Assembly (NCBI RefSeq): GCF_022827545.1
Contig: NZ_CP094669.1
Location: forward strand, 1,392,001-1,456,000
Length of the DNA: 64,000 nucleotides
Source: Hymenobacter tibetensis
GTDB lineage: Bacteria; Bacteroidota; Bacteroidia; Cytophagales; Hymenobacteraceae
Direction of reading: 5' to 3'
Under the pieces are notes generated by a model. That model was not told the DNA's origin and made no database searches. It saw only the letters and a list, made by a program, of their open reading frames with translations. Shown piece by piece: positions 26,762 through 36,291 of this stretch. A program made the translations under genes and the position numbers. Each line of letters begins with the position of its first letter. The stretch's first letter is position 1.

Positions 26762-27805
26762 TTAAGCGGCAATACCCATTTGCGGAGCGGGAGTTTCGCC
26801 CGTGATGGTAGGCTGCACCCGAGTGCGGAGGCGTTCCTCTACAAAGCTGTGGTGCAAGTGCTTCGGCAACTCGTCGATTAGCTGCTGGTAGCGCTCCAGG
26901 CCAATAGCCTTGGCTACATAGGTTTCGTGAATGCCATTGAGGTAGCTCACGATGTTGAGCAGCGACTGGTGGAAGAGTTTGAAGTCAATCTCGGCCTCTA
27001 TGTAGCGCTCAATCTCACGGCTGGTCTGCGTAATGCGCAGGCGGCCCAGCAGGTCGAAGATGGTAGTGTAGCCTAAGCGCCACGTAATCTGCTGCCAGTG
27101 TGAAGCAGTCCATTTGTCGAGCACCTTGCCCGTCTTCTGGCTACGCAGCGCCGTGTTGGGGTTAGCTTGGATTTGCTGGCGAGTCCATTGAGCTTTCATC
27201 TTGCGCGTGGTGCGCAAGAACTGGCCAATCTGAGCCTGTGCGTCAATCTCCTTGCTGGCAATGTTAAGCCCGGCTTTGTAGCCCGCCAACGGCAAGCGGT
27301 GAATGCTAAAGTCGCCGTAAGAGCCAGCCGCATAGAACGACACTGGCCGCGGGTACGCGTTGCGAACTACTAACCGGCCAACCTCACGGCGCACCAAAGA
27401 AGGATTGTTGCCACGTACGCCTGCTGTGTATAGGAAAGCCTGCAAGCCAGCCATAATGGTATGATAAGCCTGCGGGAACGTCCAGTGCAAGGCGTTACGC
27501 AAGTAGTCCTCGTCGCCTAGCTCGGCCGTGGAACGCAATGCGTATTCCGTGCTCCAGCAAGCGTGCAACAGCTTAGTTATAGCTGTCAGGTCGGTATCGG
27601 TTAGCTCTGCTTGATGCGCGCGGAAAAAGGGCAGGTGTTGCAAGCCACCGGTGGCGTCATCAGCCTCCTGGATATGGTAGTTGATAGCGAAGAAATAGTT
27701 GAGGAAAACCTGCGCCGGGATAGACTTGCGCCAGGTCTCGTCAGCTAGCTTCTGCTGCTCGTCCGTCACGAGCGGAATGATAGGTGTTTCCATGTTCGTT
27801 GTCAT
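26762..27805 (-). CDS. Protein of unknown function
   Basis: A 347-residue soluble protein with no signal peptide or membrane segment. It is rich in aromatic residues and predicted helices (VFLNYFFAINYHIQEADDA, HWTFPQAYHTIMAGLQAFLY, HQSLLNIVSYLNGIHETYVAKAIGLERYQQLI). The layout slightly resembles HEPN-type all-helical proteins, but no catalytic RxxxxH-type motif can be assigned with confidence. It starts at the ATG at 27805, with an alternative at 27793. An AT-rich upstream region and its own terminator suggest a monocistronic gene. Confidence 0.65.
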   Translation of the reverse strand: MTTNMETPIIPLVTDEQQKLADETWRKSIPAQVFLNYFFAINYHIQEADDATGGLQHLPFFRAHQAELTDTDLTAITKLLHACWSTEYALRSTAELGDEDYLRNALHWTFPQAYHTIMAGLQAFLYTAGVRGNNPSLVRREVGRLVVRNAYPRPVSFYAAGSYGDFSIHRLPLAGYKAGLNIASKEIDAQAQIGQFLRTTRKMKAQWTRQQIQANPNTALRSQKTGKVLDKWTASHWQQITWRLGYTTIFDLLGRLRITQTSREIERYIEAEIDFKLFHQSLLNIVSYLNGIHETYVAKAIGLERYQQLIDELPKHLHHSFVEERLRTRVQPTITGETPAPQMGIAA

Positions 27806-27992
27806 GCTAGTTTAACATGAAGGTATAGGTTATAGTTCTTATTTGCTAAAAATATTGGGCGAAATTATTGTTATTTTTAGTATTGACTATCAATGGATTA
27901 CGTAGGAATTAGTTTGGTGTTTGGCCTGCATTATTTAGGGTCGATTTACTAACATATTTAACTGCTGTATTGTGCCACTGTAAGTAGCAATA

Positions 27993-28028
27993 AAAAGGCC
28001 TCCCTAGCTCAAGCTAGGGAGGCCTTTT
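27993..28028 (-). terminator. Terminator of the tail-specific protease gene
   Basis: A perfect 17-base stem (AAAAGGCCTCCCTAGCT with its reverse complement) followed on the minus strand by a T-rich tract; it lies 54 bases beyond the protease stop. Confidence 0.92.
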
Positions 28029-28081
28029 AGGAATGTATAACAGCTTATAAAAACTCTATAGGTCTTTATGAGCCTACCACT

Positions 28082-30232
28082 TTACATCTGATCTTTCACC
28101 ACCGACACTGCTTCACGCAACGTGATGTCTTTGTACAAGTTCTTCGTGAAACGCGAAGCACGATTCACTTCCACTGTATCGGAGCCAAGAGCACGCAGGT
28201 CAGTAGAAAGAGGAGCAATAGCCAGTGGCTGTGCTGCTTTCTGGGCCTGATCGTACTTGTCGGACTCTGCTTTGTTGGTCAACTGCTCAGCACGATAAGC
28301 AGTGAGCTTCAACGATACTTTCGTTTCGTCTTTGCGCTTGCGCATCCGCTGGGCTAGCTCGTTTATGAGGCGGAAGCTTGGGTTAGAAGCTACGCGTGCC
28401 TGACTAGCCGTCCGCAACTTCTCAGTGGCCGGAGCCTGCGACCAAGCGCGGTAGCGTGCTGGGCTGATTTCGTCCCACTTCAACGGATAATCCGATTCTT
28501 TCTCACCCTGGTCGAGGTAGCTATACGCATCGGGCAGAATGATATCTGGTACTACGCCTTTAAATTGGGTGGAACCACCATTGATGCGGTAGAACTTCTG
28601 CGTAGTAAGCTTCAACGAGCCAAATGGCTTGATGCTGTTGAATTCAGCTGGAAGGGCATCGTCCAAATCGAAGATACGCTGTACGGTGCCTTTGCCATAC
28701 GTGCTAGCAGCACCCATTACTACGCCCCGCTTGTAGTCCTGGATAGCCGCAGCCAGAATCTCAGAAGCCGAAGCGCTATACTTGTTCACGAGTACCACTA
28801 GTGGGCCACTGTACTGCACACGTGGGTCACGGTCGTTCAAAACGCTCGGAGCACCCTGTGGACCTTTCACCTGTACTACTGGTCCGCTATCGATGAAGAG
28901 GCCAGCCATTTCCACGGCGTCCTGCAAAGAACCACCGCCGTTGAAACGCAAGTCAAGTACCACACCGGCCACATTCTCCTGCTTCAATTTCTCTAGTTCT
29001 TTCTTCACGTCTTCGGCAGAACTGCGTCCACCGTTGTCGTTGAAGTCAGCGTAGAAGGTTGGTAGTTTGATATAACCAATCTTTTTGCCGGCCTCGTTGA
29101 TGGTAGCCGACTGCGCGAAAGTTTCCTTGATGGTTACTACGTCGCGGATAATCGAGATAATCTTGGTGCTGTTGTCAGGCTTCTTTACGGTCAACCGTAC
29201 TTGCGTACCCTTTTTGCCTTTGATCATCGACACCGCCTTATCCAAGCGCATACCTTCCACCGATACAGGCTCCGCATCAGCCTGCGCAACGCGGGAGATA
29301 ATGTCACCTGCTTTCAACTCGCCTTGAATGTACGAGGCGCTCCCAGGGATAATATCAGTCACCTTGATTTGACCGTCTTTTTCCTGGAGCGAAGCACCGA
29401 TGCCTTCGAAGCGGCCAGTCATAGCCTGGTCAAAGCTCTCTTTATCGCGGGGAGCGAAGTACTCGGTGTGCGGGTCGTAGGTGTTGGCAATAACGTTGGC
29501 GTACAAAGCCAACCGGTCATTGGCGTCGTTCTGCAACAGGTCGTTGAACTGGTCGTCGAAATACTTTAGCACACGCTTACGGGCCTCAACCTCCATTTCG
29601 GCGGGCGTACGCATGGGCTCAGACGTAGTAGACGGCGAAGGAGTAGCGCTGGTGGAAGCCAATGGTTTGTCTTTCTTTTTAGCCTGCGCATCCATCATTT
29701 CTGAAATGCGCACCATCGTCTGGTACTTCAAAAACTTGCGCCACTCATCACGCTGAGCATTTTTGTCAGCCGCAAAGTTTGCCTTATCGGAATCTGTTTC
29801 GAAGTTCTCTTCGGTCGTAAAATCGAACGGTTTGGTTAGGATGTCGCGGTACAGGCCCTGCACCTCTTTCACCCGCTGATCAAGAAGCACGTTAGCTTGG
29901 TCCATGAACTCATGGGTGCCGCGCTTCACTTCGTCATCAATGTCGTTCTGATACTTGGTGCGCAGCTGCGCTACATCAGAAGCCAGCAGAAATTTCTTGT
30001 TGGAATCTATCCGTTTCAAATACAGGTCGAAGACCCGCTTGGAAAAGGTGTCGTCAATTTTCTCGGGCTGATAGTGCATCTGGGTAAGGCCGTTAAGCAT
30101 TACCTGCACCAGCACGGCGTCTTTTTGTGGGGTACGTGCGTCGCCACGGCGATAGAGCTTATAGGAAGCTAGCACAAAAACTGCCAGCACCACCGCGGCA
30201 TACAAGCCTATCTTGATTCGGGGAAAAGACAT
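28082..30232 (-). CDS. prc: Carboxy-terminal processing (tail-specific) protease
   Basis: Periplasmic S41 protease of 716 residues from the ATG at 30232. An N-terminal anchor helix (IGLYAAVVLAVFVLASYKLY) is followed by a long helical region, a PDZ domain at about 275-370 (GRFEGIGASLQEKDGQ, GDIISRVAQ), and the catalytic core. LVNKYSASASEILAAAIQDY carries the nucleophile near residue 490 and TYGKGTVQ carries the general-base lysine near 514, the Ser-Lys dyad of Tsp/Prc. The C-terminal 150 residues form the extra domain typical of the long, Tsp-like members. In this family the enzyme trims and removes envelope proteins with exposed nonpolar tails. Confidence 0.93.
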   Translation of the reverse strand: MSFPRIKIGLYAAVVLAVFVLASYKLYRRGDARTPQKDAVLVQVMLNGLTQMHYQPEKIDDTFSKRVFDLYLKRIDSNKKFLLASDVAQLRTKYQNDIDDEVKRGTHEFMDQANVLLDQRVKEVQGLYRDILTKPFDFTTEENFETDSDKANFAADKNAQRDEWRKFLKYQTMVRISEMMDAQAKKKDKPLASTSATPSPSTTSEPMRTPAEMEVEARKRVLKYFDDQFNDLLQNDANDRLALYANVIANTYDPHTEYFAPRDKESFDQAMTGRFEGIGASLQEKDGQIKVTDIIPGSASYIQGELKAGDIISRVAQADAEPVSVEGMRLDKAVSMIKGKKGTQVRLTVKKPDNSTKIISIIRDVVTIKETFAQSATINEAGKKIGYIKLPTFYADFNDNGGRSSAEDVKKELEKLKQENVAGVVLDLRFNGGGSLQDAVEMAGLFIDSGPVVQVKGPQGAPSVLNDRDPRVQYSGPLVVLVNKYSASASEILAAAIQDYKRGVVMGAASTYGKGTVQRIFDLDDALPAEFNSIKPFGSLKLTTQKFYRINGGSTQFKGVVPDIILPDAYSYLDQGEKESDYPLKWDEISPARYRAWSQAPATEKLRTASQARVASNPSFRLINELAQRMRKRKDETKVSLKLTAYRAEQLTNKAESDKYDQAQKAAQPLAIAPLSTDLRALGSDTVEVNRASRFTKNLYKDITLREAVSVVKDQM

Positions 30233-30493
30233 GGAAAAGCGAGTGAAATGGAGGAAAATCAAATTAAACAGGAACCATAATAGTGCTTACGGCACGGTAG
30301 CAACCTCAGTTAGGCTAAAACGCCAGAGCCTGTGGAATAAGTGCCCTTGTAGTTCGTCTATTCGAACAATAAAGGCAAATGAAATGAAGAAAAGTTGCAA
30401 GCAATACGGTTGAGCATAGCCACTAAAAGCGAGCCAAAAGCAGTGAATATGCTATTTCGGCAGAAGCAGTAATATACTTATTTCGGGTGCACA

Positions 30494-30530
30494 AAAAAAG
30501 GCCCCTCCAAGAGTAGGAGGGGCCTTTTTT
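30494..30530 (-). terminator. Terminator of the stress-protein gene
   Basis: AAAAAAGGCCCCTCC pairs with GGAGGGGCCTTTTTT, 19 bases past the stop of the gene at 30550. The remaining spacer 30233-30493, upstream of the protease gene, holds no visible gene. Confidence 0.92.
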
Positions 30531-30549
30531 AATTAATGCGGTTCGTCGA

Positions 30550-31410
30550 CTAGTAGCGACGCACCTTGTCGCCGTTACTGCGACGGAATTCTTCTTCGAA
30601 ATAACGAGCATCTTCGTCGTTACGGGGATTTACGCCCATTACGATGCCGCCATTTTTGATATCGGATTCGTACTCTTTAGCATGCTCTTCTGGGATGCCC
30701 GAGCCTACCAAGGCTCCTACTAGACCACCCGTCAGACCACCGGCGCCAGCACCAGCCAAGGCTGCTGCGATAGGACCAGCAATTACCAAGCCCAGGCCTG
30801 GTAGTGCTACCGACGTGCCAATAGCAGCAATAGCACCAATGATAGCACCTGCAGTACCACCGATGGCCGAACCTACGCCAGCGCCTTCCATGGCTTTGTC
30901 GCCAAGCTCGGTGTCAGGAGTGTTGCTGCCGAAGTGCGTATTGCGGGTTTCGTCCGACATCAACACGTTCACGTCGTCTTTGGAATAACCACGCGAAGAA
31001 AGTGACTGATAGGCACGCTCAGCGCTGTCACGGTCACGGAACATGCCCGTCATCATGCCACCGCTGGTTGAAGAACCATAAGATGAATCGTTACCAGTTA
31101 CAGCGCGGCCAGCATCGCTAGCAGCATTTTGTACGGCGTCAATACCAGCTCCTACGGTAGCACCTACTGAACCTGCTACGGCTGCACCTTTCTGGGTGGC
31201 ACTGTAGTCATGGTTCGGGTTGCTGTCAGCACCAGGGATGCTAGAGTCGCCGCTGTTAGAGTTGCCTAGGTTGCCACCCGACGTAGCGTTGCTGCTAGAA
31301 CCAGTAGAGAGCGAGCCGCTGCCAAAGCCAGTGCCAGCGTTGCCGGTACCATAGTTAGAGCCTGAGCCTGTACCAGTATTCATCGGGTTATTCGATTCGT
31401 TGGTGTTCAT
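30550..31410 (-). CDS. General-stress-type protein with glycine-zipper domain
   Basis: A 286-residue protein from the ATG at 31410 (MNTNESNNPMNTG). The first 90 residues are a disordered Gly/Ser/Asn tract. Residues 118-150 (GMFRDRDSAERAYQSLSSRGYSKDDVNVLMS) match the YflT-type stress-protein domain. A long stretch of Gly/Ala zippers (GAGVGSAIGGTAGAIIGAIAAIG and following) could insert in or lie on a membrane. The C terminus again has the stress-protein pattern (GGIVMGVNPRNDEDARYFEEEF), where the domain resumes after the zipper insert. The role is probably osmotic or general stress, inferred from the domain only. Confidence 0.75.
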   Translation of the reverse strand: MNTNESNNPMNTGTGSGSNYGTGNAGTGFGSGSLSTGSSSNATSGGNLGNSNSGDSSIPGADSNPNHDYSATQKGAAVAGSVGATVGAGIDAVQNAASDAGRAVTGNDSSYGSSTSGGMMTGMFRDRDSAERAYQSLSSRGYSKDDVNVLMSDETRNTHFGSNTPDTELGDKAMEGAGVGSAIGGTAGAIIGAIAAIGTSVALPGLGLVIAGPIAAALAGAGAGGLTGGLVGALVGSGIPEEHAKEYESDIKNGGIVMGVNPRNDEDARYFEEEFRRSNGDKVRRY

Positions 31411-31577
31411 GTGGAGAGAATGTATAGGTGGAAATGGAAGAACCCAGTGCAGTAATCGAGAGTGGAACACTGCATCCAGATATATGTCACTAAACGCGAC
31501 CGTTCTGGTCGGGGTTACATATATAATTAGGGCCTTTCATTTTTTCGGGGCTATACTACTGCTCGCACAGTCGAGCT

Positions 31578-31946
31578 TTATCCCCAACGGTCGTAGTTGG
31601 CTTCATCTTGCCAAAATGCCCGGCATTCCTGGCGCATATTTTTCAGCAAATCTTCTTGTTGCTTTAGGGTACGCCATTCTCCAAGGCCTAGCCGTTCACA
31701 AAGTTTGTAGAAGTTGTCGCCTTGGCCTTTGGAGCCTTCTACCTTCACCAAGCAGCTTAGAATAGGCCGGCCAGCTTTGAGTTCCTGTTCCGAAATTTCG
31801 GCTAGTAGCTCGTTCAGGCGGCTTTTCTCGTGCGATATATCCAAGTTGAGTCCTAACTCAGCTTCCTGCACAAGATTCAGGTAGCTAATGGTGCCTACCT
31901 GATGACGGGCAAAGCGAATCAAATGGCTGCGAATTCGGCCGAACAT
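31578..31946 (-). CDS. Small protein of unknown function
   Basis: A 122-residue soluble protein from the ATG at 31946 (MFGRIRSHLIRFARHQVG). It is mixed helical with a hydrophobic strand (RPILSCLVKVEGSKGQGDNFYKLCERLGLG) and a Trp-containing C terminus. No known motif was recognised. It is followed on the minus strand by a 167-base spacer before the stress-protein gene; proline dehydrogenase and its terminator lie upstream, so it has its own promoter. Confidence 0.6.
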   Translation of the reverse strand: MFGRIRSHLIRFARHQVGTISYLNLVQEAELGLNLDISHEKSRLNELLAEISEQELKAGRPILSCLVKVEGSKGQGDNFYKLCERLGLGEWRTLKQQEDLLKNMRQECRAFWQDEANYDRWG

Positions 31947-31980
31947 GGGCAAAGGAAATGGGTTAGGGGGCGGAAAGTAC

Positions 31981-32024
31981 AAAAAAAGCCCGCTGTTCCA
32001 GTATCATTATCTGGAACAACGGGC
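31981..32024 (-). terminator. Terminator of the proline dehydrogenase gene
   Basis: GCCCG and TGTTCCAG pair with CTGGAACA and CGGGC, with one internal mismatch, followed on the minus strand by seven T. It lies 40 bases past the proline dehydrogenase stop. Confidence 0.9.
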
Positions 32025-32063
32025 GGCGGCTACCCAAAACCGTGCCGAGTAGGCAAACTACCA

Positions 32064-33254
32064 CTAACGGCCTTGCCGGCGTCTTATTTCTTTTTGAATC
32101 AAAAGAAATTCGCGGCTGCTCTGGCCGGCAATGGCGGTATTCTCATCGGCGCGGCGCAATAAGTACGGCATAACAGCGTCTACAGGACCGTAAGGCACAT
32201 ATTTGGCGGTGTTGTAACCGGCATGCGCTAGGTTGTAGCTGAGGTTGTCGCTCATACCATAGAGCTGCGCAAACCAAATGCGCTGGTCGCCGGGCTGGAC
32301 GTCATATTCCTGCATCAAAGCAGTGAGTAACTTAGAACTGGCTTCATTGTGGGTGCCAGCGCATATGCTAATCCGGTCGACGTGCTGCACGCAGTAGCGC
32401 AACGACTCATCGTATAGAGCGTCGGTTTCCTGCTTCGTTGGGTTGATGGGATTTTTGTAGCCACGCTGGCTAGCTATCCGCGCCTCCTTCTCCATGTAAG
32501 CACCCCGCACCAGCTTACCACCCAAGAAGTAGTTGCCTTGCTTGGCTTGGTCGTGCGCTTCTTTGATGGCGTCGAGCCGGTCGTGGCGGTACAGCTGGTA
32601 GGTGTTCCATACGATGGCCGACTCGCGGTTGTATTTGCGCATCATGTCGTACGCCATGTTGTCGATGGTCTGCTGAAACCAGCTCTCCTCGGCATCAACG
32701 AACACCCGCACGCCATATTGGTGGGCCCGCTGACAAATGGCATCTACCCGGGCGTATGCCCGGTCGTAGCTGGCTTGCTCCGCAGGGGTAAAGGCTTTGC
32801 CTGCCTGCACTTTCTCCAACAACGCGCTATCGGCCAGGCCTGTCACCTTGAACACCGAAAAAGGAATGTGCGTGGAGCGGTGTGCTAAGTCAATAGTGGC
32901 TAGGATTTCGTCGCGAGTTTGGTCGAAGCTTTTGTCGCTGCCTTCCCCTTCCACCGAGTAGTCGAGGATAGTGCCAATGCCGTAGCGGCCCAACTCCGCA
33001 ATCACCGGCACACACTCTTTGATAGTTTCGCCGCCGCAGAACTGGCGGAAAATCGAGTGTTTGATTAAAAACTTAGTGCCGGGTATGCTCCACTTCAGTG
33101 CAGCTTTCATCATGCCCCCACCGGTTTTCACCAGGGTGTTGTTGTTCATGGACGCAAACAGGGCGTACATCTTGCGCAACTCTGCATCCGATTTCGAGGC
33201 GAAGGCGACGGCAGTGTCATCAAAGGAAATGGGCGGAGCTTGGGTTAGAGGCAT
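32064..33254 (-). CDS. Proline dehydrogenase
   Basis: FAD-dependent oxidation of proline to pyrroline-5-carboxylate at the membrane face. It is a 396-residue stand-alone enzyme, without the aldehyde dehydrogenase half of bifunctional PutA. Family features include VFVDAEESWFQQTIDN, YLGGKLVRGAYMEKE with the FAD/substrate-binding RGAYM, ICAGTHNEAS, and IWFAQLYGMSDNLSYNLAHAG. The C-terminal YLLRRADENTA is the substrate carboxylate-binding arginine pair of the family. The partner pyrroline-5-carboxylate dehydrogenase is not in this window. Confidence 0.93.
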   Translation of the reverse strand: MPLTQAPPISFDDTAVAFASKSDAELRKMYALFASMNNNTLVKTGGGMMKAALKWSIPGTKFLIKHSIFRQFCGGETIKECVPVIAELGRYGIGTILDYSVEGEGSDKSFDQTRDEILATIDLAHRSTHIPFSVFKVTGLADSALLEKVQAGKAFTPAEQASYDRAYARVDAICQRAHQYGVRVFVDAEESWFQQTIDNMAYDMMRKYNRESAIVWNTYQLYRHDRLDAIKEAHDQAKQGNYFLGGKLVRGAYMEKEARIASQRGYKNPINPTKQETDALYDESLRYCVQHVDRISICAGTHNEASSKLLTALMQEYDVQPGDQRIWFAQLYGMSDNLSYNLAHAGYNTAKYVPYGPVDAVMPYLLRRADENTAIAGQSSREFLLIQKEIRRRQGR

Positions 33255-33418
33255 TGGGTGTAGCTTTGGGGCAGATGAATGTGGGTAGGCAAAGGTAGCC
33301 TTTAAACAAGATTTCTCAGGGCCAGGTTATCGGCCTCGGTATCTTGCACTGAACACAGTTGTTCCCGCTTTCATTCAGTGAATGTGCAAGCGTAACTCTT
33401 CTCTTTTTGCTTTGCTGT

Positions 33419-34516
33419 ATGCCAACTACTTCCGTTTCTGACACTCTTTTCACTCGTTTGCTTTCCGCCAAAGGCAGTCCTCTACTTATTGCAGGTCCTT
33501 GTTCGGCCGAAACCGAAGAGCAGGTACTGGCCACGGCCCACGGCTTGAAAGCACTGGGCAAAGTTGATTTGTTTCGGGCGGGTATCTGGAAACCGCGGAC
33601 CAAGCCGGGTGGGTTCGAAGGAATGGGCTCAGTGGCCTTGCCGTGGCTGCAACGCGTGAAAGAGGAAACTGGCATCCCAACTACCGTGGAAGTAGCCACT
33701 CCGCGCCACGTAGAGGAAGCACTAGCACACGGTATTGATGTGCTCTGGATTGGGGCTCGAACCACCGTTAATCCTTTCGCCATTCAAGAACTGGCTGATG
33801 CGCTGGCCGGCACTGGTGTGCCCGTGATGGTGAAAAACCCAGTGAACCCCGATGTAGCGCTATGGGCTGGTGCGCTGGAACGGTTGGAGCGAGCTGGCAT
33901 CACCGATTTGGCGGCTATTCACCGTGGGTTTAGCACGTTTGCGCCCTCCCGCTACCGCAACGCGCCCACTTGGATTTTGCCTATTGAGTTGAAGAGCCGG
34001 TTTCCGCAACTACCTCTCATCTGCGACCCAAGCCATATTGGGGGGCGCCGCGACCTACTATTGCCCATTGCTCAAAAAGCCCTCGACCTTGATTACGATG
34101 GGCTGATGATTGAAACGCACCCCGACCCTGACCATGCCCTCAGCGACGCCGCACAGCAAGTGACACCTGTGCGCCTAGGCGAAATCCTAAATGAGCTACA
34201 CTTCCGCTACCGCTCTTCCAACAACGCCGAGTACTTGAACAAGGCCGAAGAGCTACGCCAGAAGATGGATGAAGCCGATCGAGAAATTATGGAGGGCTTG
34301 GCCAGGCGGATGGCTCTGGTAGGAGAGCTAGCGGAGTACAAGAAGGAAAACGACGTGAAAATCCTGCAAATGGACCGCTGGAACGAAATCTTCGAGTCGA
34401 GGCAGGCGTGGGCACGAAAACTAGGAGTGAACGAGAAGTTTATAGCTGAACTCTACAAACTGGTTCACCTGGAAAGCATCCGGCGACAAACCGAAATCAT
34501 GCAGCGGCCAGAATAA
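33419..34516 (+). CDS. Bifunctional DAHP synthase / chorismate mutase
   Basis: From the ATG at 33419 (MPTTSVSDTLFTRLL) it has 365 residues in two domains. Residues 1-260 form a type I-beta DAHP synthase barrel (LIAGPCSAETEEQ, FRAGIWKPRTKPGGFEGMG, VMVKNPVNPD, ICDPSHIGG), which starts the shikimate pathway. Residues 275-360 form an AroQ-type chorismate mutase (LRQKMDEADREIMEGLARRMALVGELAEYK). The fusion in this order is known in Bacteroidota, and the mutase half often mediates feedback control by prephenate-pathway products. aroB and aroA follow nearby on the same strand. Confidence 0.93.
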   Translation: MPTTSVSDTLFTRLLSAKGSPLLIAGPCSAETEEQVLATAHGLKALGKVDLFRAGIWKPRTKPGGFEGMGSVALPWLQRVKEETGIPTTVEVATPRHVEEALAHGIDVLWIGARTTVNPFAIQELADALAGTGVPVMVKNPVNPDVALWAGALERLERAGITDLAAIHRGFSTFAPSRYRNAPTWILPIELKSRFPQLPLICDPSHIGGRRDLLLPIAQKALDLDYDGLMIETHPDPDHALSDAAQQVTPVRLGEILNELHFRYRSSNNAEYLNKAEELRQKMDEADREIMEGLARRMALVGELAEYKKENDVKILQMDRWNEIFESRQAWARKLGVNEKFIAELYKLVHLESIRRQTEIMQRPE

Positions 34517-34530
34517 CTGTTGAACAAGCA

Positions 34531-34563
34531 TTGCCGTGCGAGGAATTTTCTTCCGTACGGCAA
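34531..34563 (+). terminator. Weak terminator candidate after DAHP synthase-mutase
   Basis: TTGCCGT pairs with ACGGCAA and an inner GGAA with TTCC. A T run (TGTTTT) follows after several bases. The stem is interrupted, so confidence is limited. Confidence 0.4.
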
Positions 34564-34661
34564 TGCCTGTTTTAGCGCGTACCCTCGGCACGCGCTATGT
34601 TCACAACAGAGGAATTTTCAGACAAGAATACCAAGGAGCTGTAAACTCCTAGCGCCTTGTG

Positions 34662-35078
34662 TTACTGGCGTACGCGAATGTAGTTGTGCTCCATAGGGTC
34701 GCCGTTTGCTTCAATTAGTTGGAGGGTGTTGCCAGACACCGAGTAAATCTGCATACCCCGGTAACCCCGGTACATCAAAACTTGCCGAGGTGGTTTACCG
34801 ATGCCCTGCCGTTCGTTGCGAACCGAGAAAACAGTGGCACTAACGAAGGCATCATCCTCGTAAAAACGAGCCCGGCCACGCCGGTCAAACTCAACTACCA
34901 CACGGTGTCCGGTGCTGGCTGGAGTAAGTTCTGGTGAGTTGGGAGAGGCTGTCCGCTGCCATTCCCAACGACCTACTAGTTGCTCCTCTGGTTTTGGCAT
35001 TGATTCTCGTTGGCATGCTCCCCATAGCGGAATGGTGAGGAGCAAGGCGGCAGATAAGCCGCGGGTAGAGGAGGTCAT
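34662..35078 (-). CDS. Lipoprotein of unknown function
   Basis: A 138-residue protein with a lipoprotein signal (LLLTIPLWGAC, Cys22). The mature part resembles small lipocalin-like beta domains: LVGRWEWQRTA at the start (a G-x-W motif), then alternating strands (HRVVVEFDRRGRARFYEDD, NTLQLIEANGDPMEHNYIRV). This resembles the lipocalin-like lipoproteins of Bacteroidota, but the ligand is unknown. It sits in opposite orientation between two shikimate genes. Confidence 0.7.
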   Translation of the reverse strand: MTSSTRGLSAALLLTIPLWGACQRESMPKPEEQLVGRWEWQRTASPNSPELTPASTGHRVVVEFDRRGRARFYEDDAFVSATVFSVRNERQGIGKPPRQVLMYRGYRGMQIYSVSGNTLQLIEANGDPMEHNYIRVRQ

Positions 35079-35230
35079 AATTAATATAGAATGTAAGTTG
35101 CGGTGACATGAGCAAGATACGGTTCAGATGGTTGCATCGGATCGTGTTATTTTTGCTTCATATCATGATGGAATTGCCTTCCGCAAATGCCATACCTGAA
35201 CTGTTCTATTTCTTCTGAAACAAGTGAAAA

Positions 35231-36271
35231 TTGAATAATATATTGTCCATTGGTCCGGAGGCATTGCCTATCCTTGCCGACCTGTTGCGTCAGCCGGCTG
35301 TAAGTCAGGTGTTTGTGTTAGTGGATGCCAATACCAGCCGGTTATGCTATCCGCTGCTTAAACCGCACCTGCCCGAAGCCCATTCTCTGATTGAGATACC
35401 CGCCGGGGAAGAAGCCAAGACGCTGGACTCTTGCGAAGCCGTGTGGAACAACCTAACGGAGCAGCAAGCCGACCGATTTGCGGTGCTAGTGAACCTAGGA
35501 GGGGGCGTGATAACCGACTTGGGCGGGTTTTGCGCGGCACTCTACAAGCGCGGCATCCGGTTTGTGCAGGTGCCTACCACCTTACTGGCGCAGGTAGATG
35601 CCAGTGTAGGAGGCAAAACTGGAATTGACTTTCAGGGATTCAAAAACCATTTGGGCGTTTTTCAGGAGCCCGCCGGCGTTTTTATTGACCCTGCATTTCT
35701 GGCCACTCTCGATCCTCGCCAACTGAAGTCGGGCTATGCGGAAGTGGTGAAGCATGGCTTGATTGCGGACGCTGCCGCTTTCCAGGAGCAGCGGGTCAAC
35801 AGCCTGTTCATTGACGACTGGACCGATACCATCCGGCATTCAGTGGCCTTGAAACAGGAAATTGTGGCGCAGGACCCCTTGGAAGCAGGCCCACGCAAAC
35901 TGCTCAACTTTGGCCACACCGTGGGCCATGCGTTGGAGAGCTTTCTGCTTTCCCAACCCGGTCGCGAGATATTGCACGGCGAGGCGGTAGCGGCTGGTAT
36001 GGTATGTGAGGCTTGGCTGAGTGTGCAACACGGCTTGCTCAGTGATACTGAACTCGACCAGATCGAGACATTCCTGTTTTCGGTTTTCGAGAAAGTGCAG
36101 TTTGTAACTCTAGAAACCGAAGCTATTGCCGAGTACGCTCGCCAGGACAAGAAAAACGCGGGTACCACCATCAACTGTACCTTGCTTGAAACAATTGGCC
36201 GCGGTGTCTACAATCAGCCTGTTACCGTGGCAGAAATAGCGGAGTCATTGCGGTATTACCATCGGCTGTAG
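35231..36271 (+). CDS. aroB: 3-dehydroquinate synthase (TTG start)
   Basis: Second enzyme of the shikimate pathway, using NAD and a metal. NAD-binding segments IPAGEEAKTLDSCE and VLVNLGGGVITDLGGFCAALYKRGI, VPTTLLAQVDASVGGKTGID and metal-ligand regions YAEVVKHGLI, NFGHTVGHALE and LHGEAVAAGM are all present. The length of 346 residues is normal. No ATG or GTG lies in frame near the start: a stop codon at 35225-35227 precedes the TTG at 35231, so the gene must use TTG (35231, or another TTG at 35243) or a rarer codon. Confidence 0.93.
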   Translation: MNNILSIGPEALPILADLLRQPAVSQVFVLVDANTSRLCYPLLKPHLPEAHSLIEIPAGEEAKTLDSCEAVWNNLTEQQADRFAVLVNLGGGVITDLGGFCAALYKRGIRFVQVPTTLLAQVDASVGGKTGIDFQGFKNHLGVFQEPAGVFIDPAFLATLDPRQLKSGYAEVVKHGLIADAAAFQEQRVNSLFIDDWTDTIRHSVALKQEIVAQDPLEAGPRKLLNFGHTVGHALESFLLSQPGREILHGEAVAAGMVCEAWLSVQHGLLSDTELDQIETFLFSVFEKVQFVTLETEAIAEYARQDKKNAGTTINCTLLETIGRGVYNQPVTVAEIAESLRYYHRL

Positions 36272-36291
36272 CATGGTGGCCCAGCCGTGGA

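Noticed and set aside
33255..33418. Possible Phe/Tyr/Trp leader before the DAHP synthase-mutase gene
   Set aside because: Only a seven-codon ORF without aromatic codons and no attenuator hairpin.
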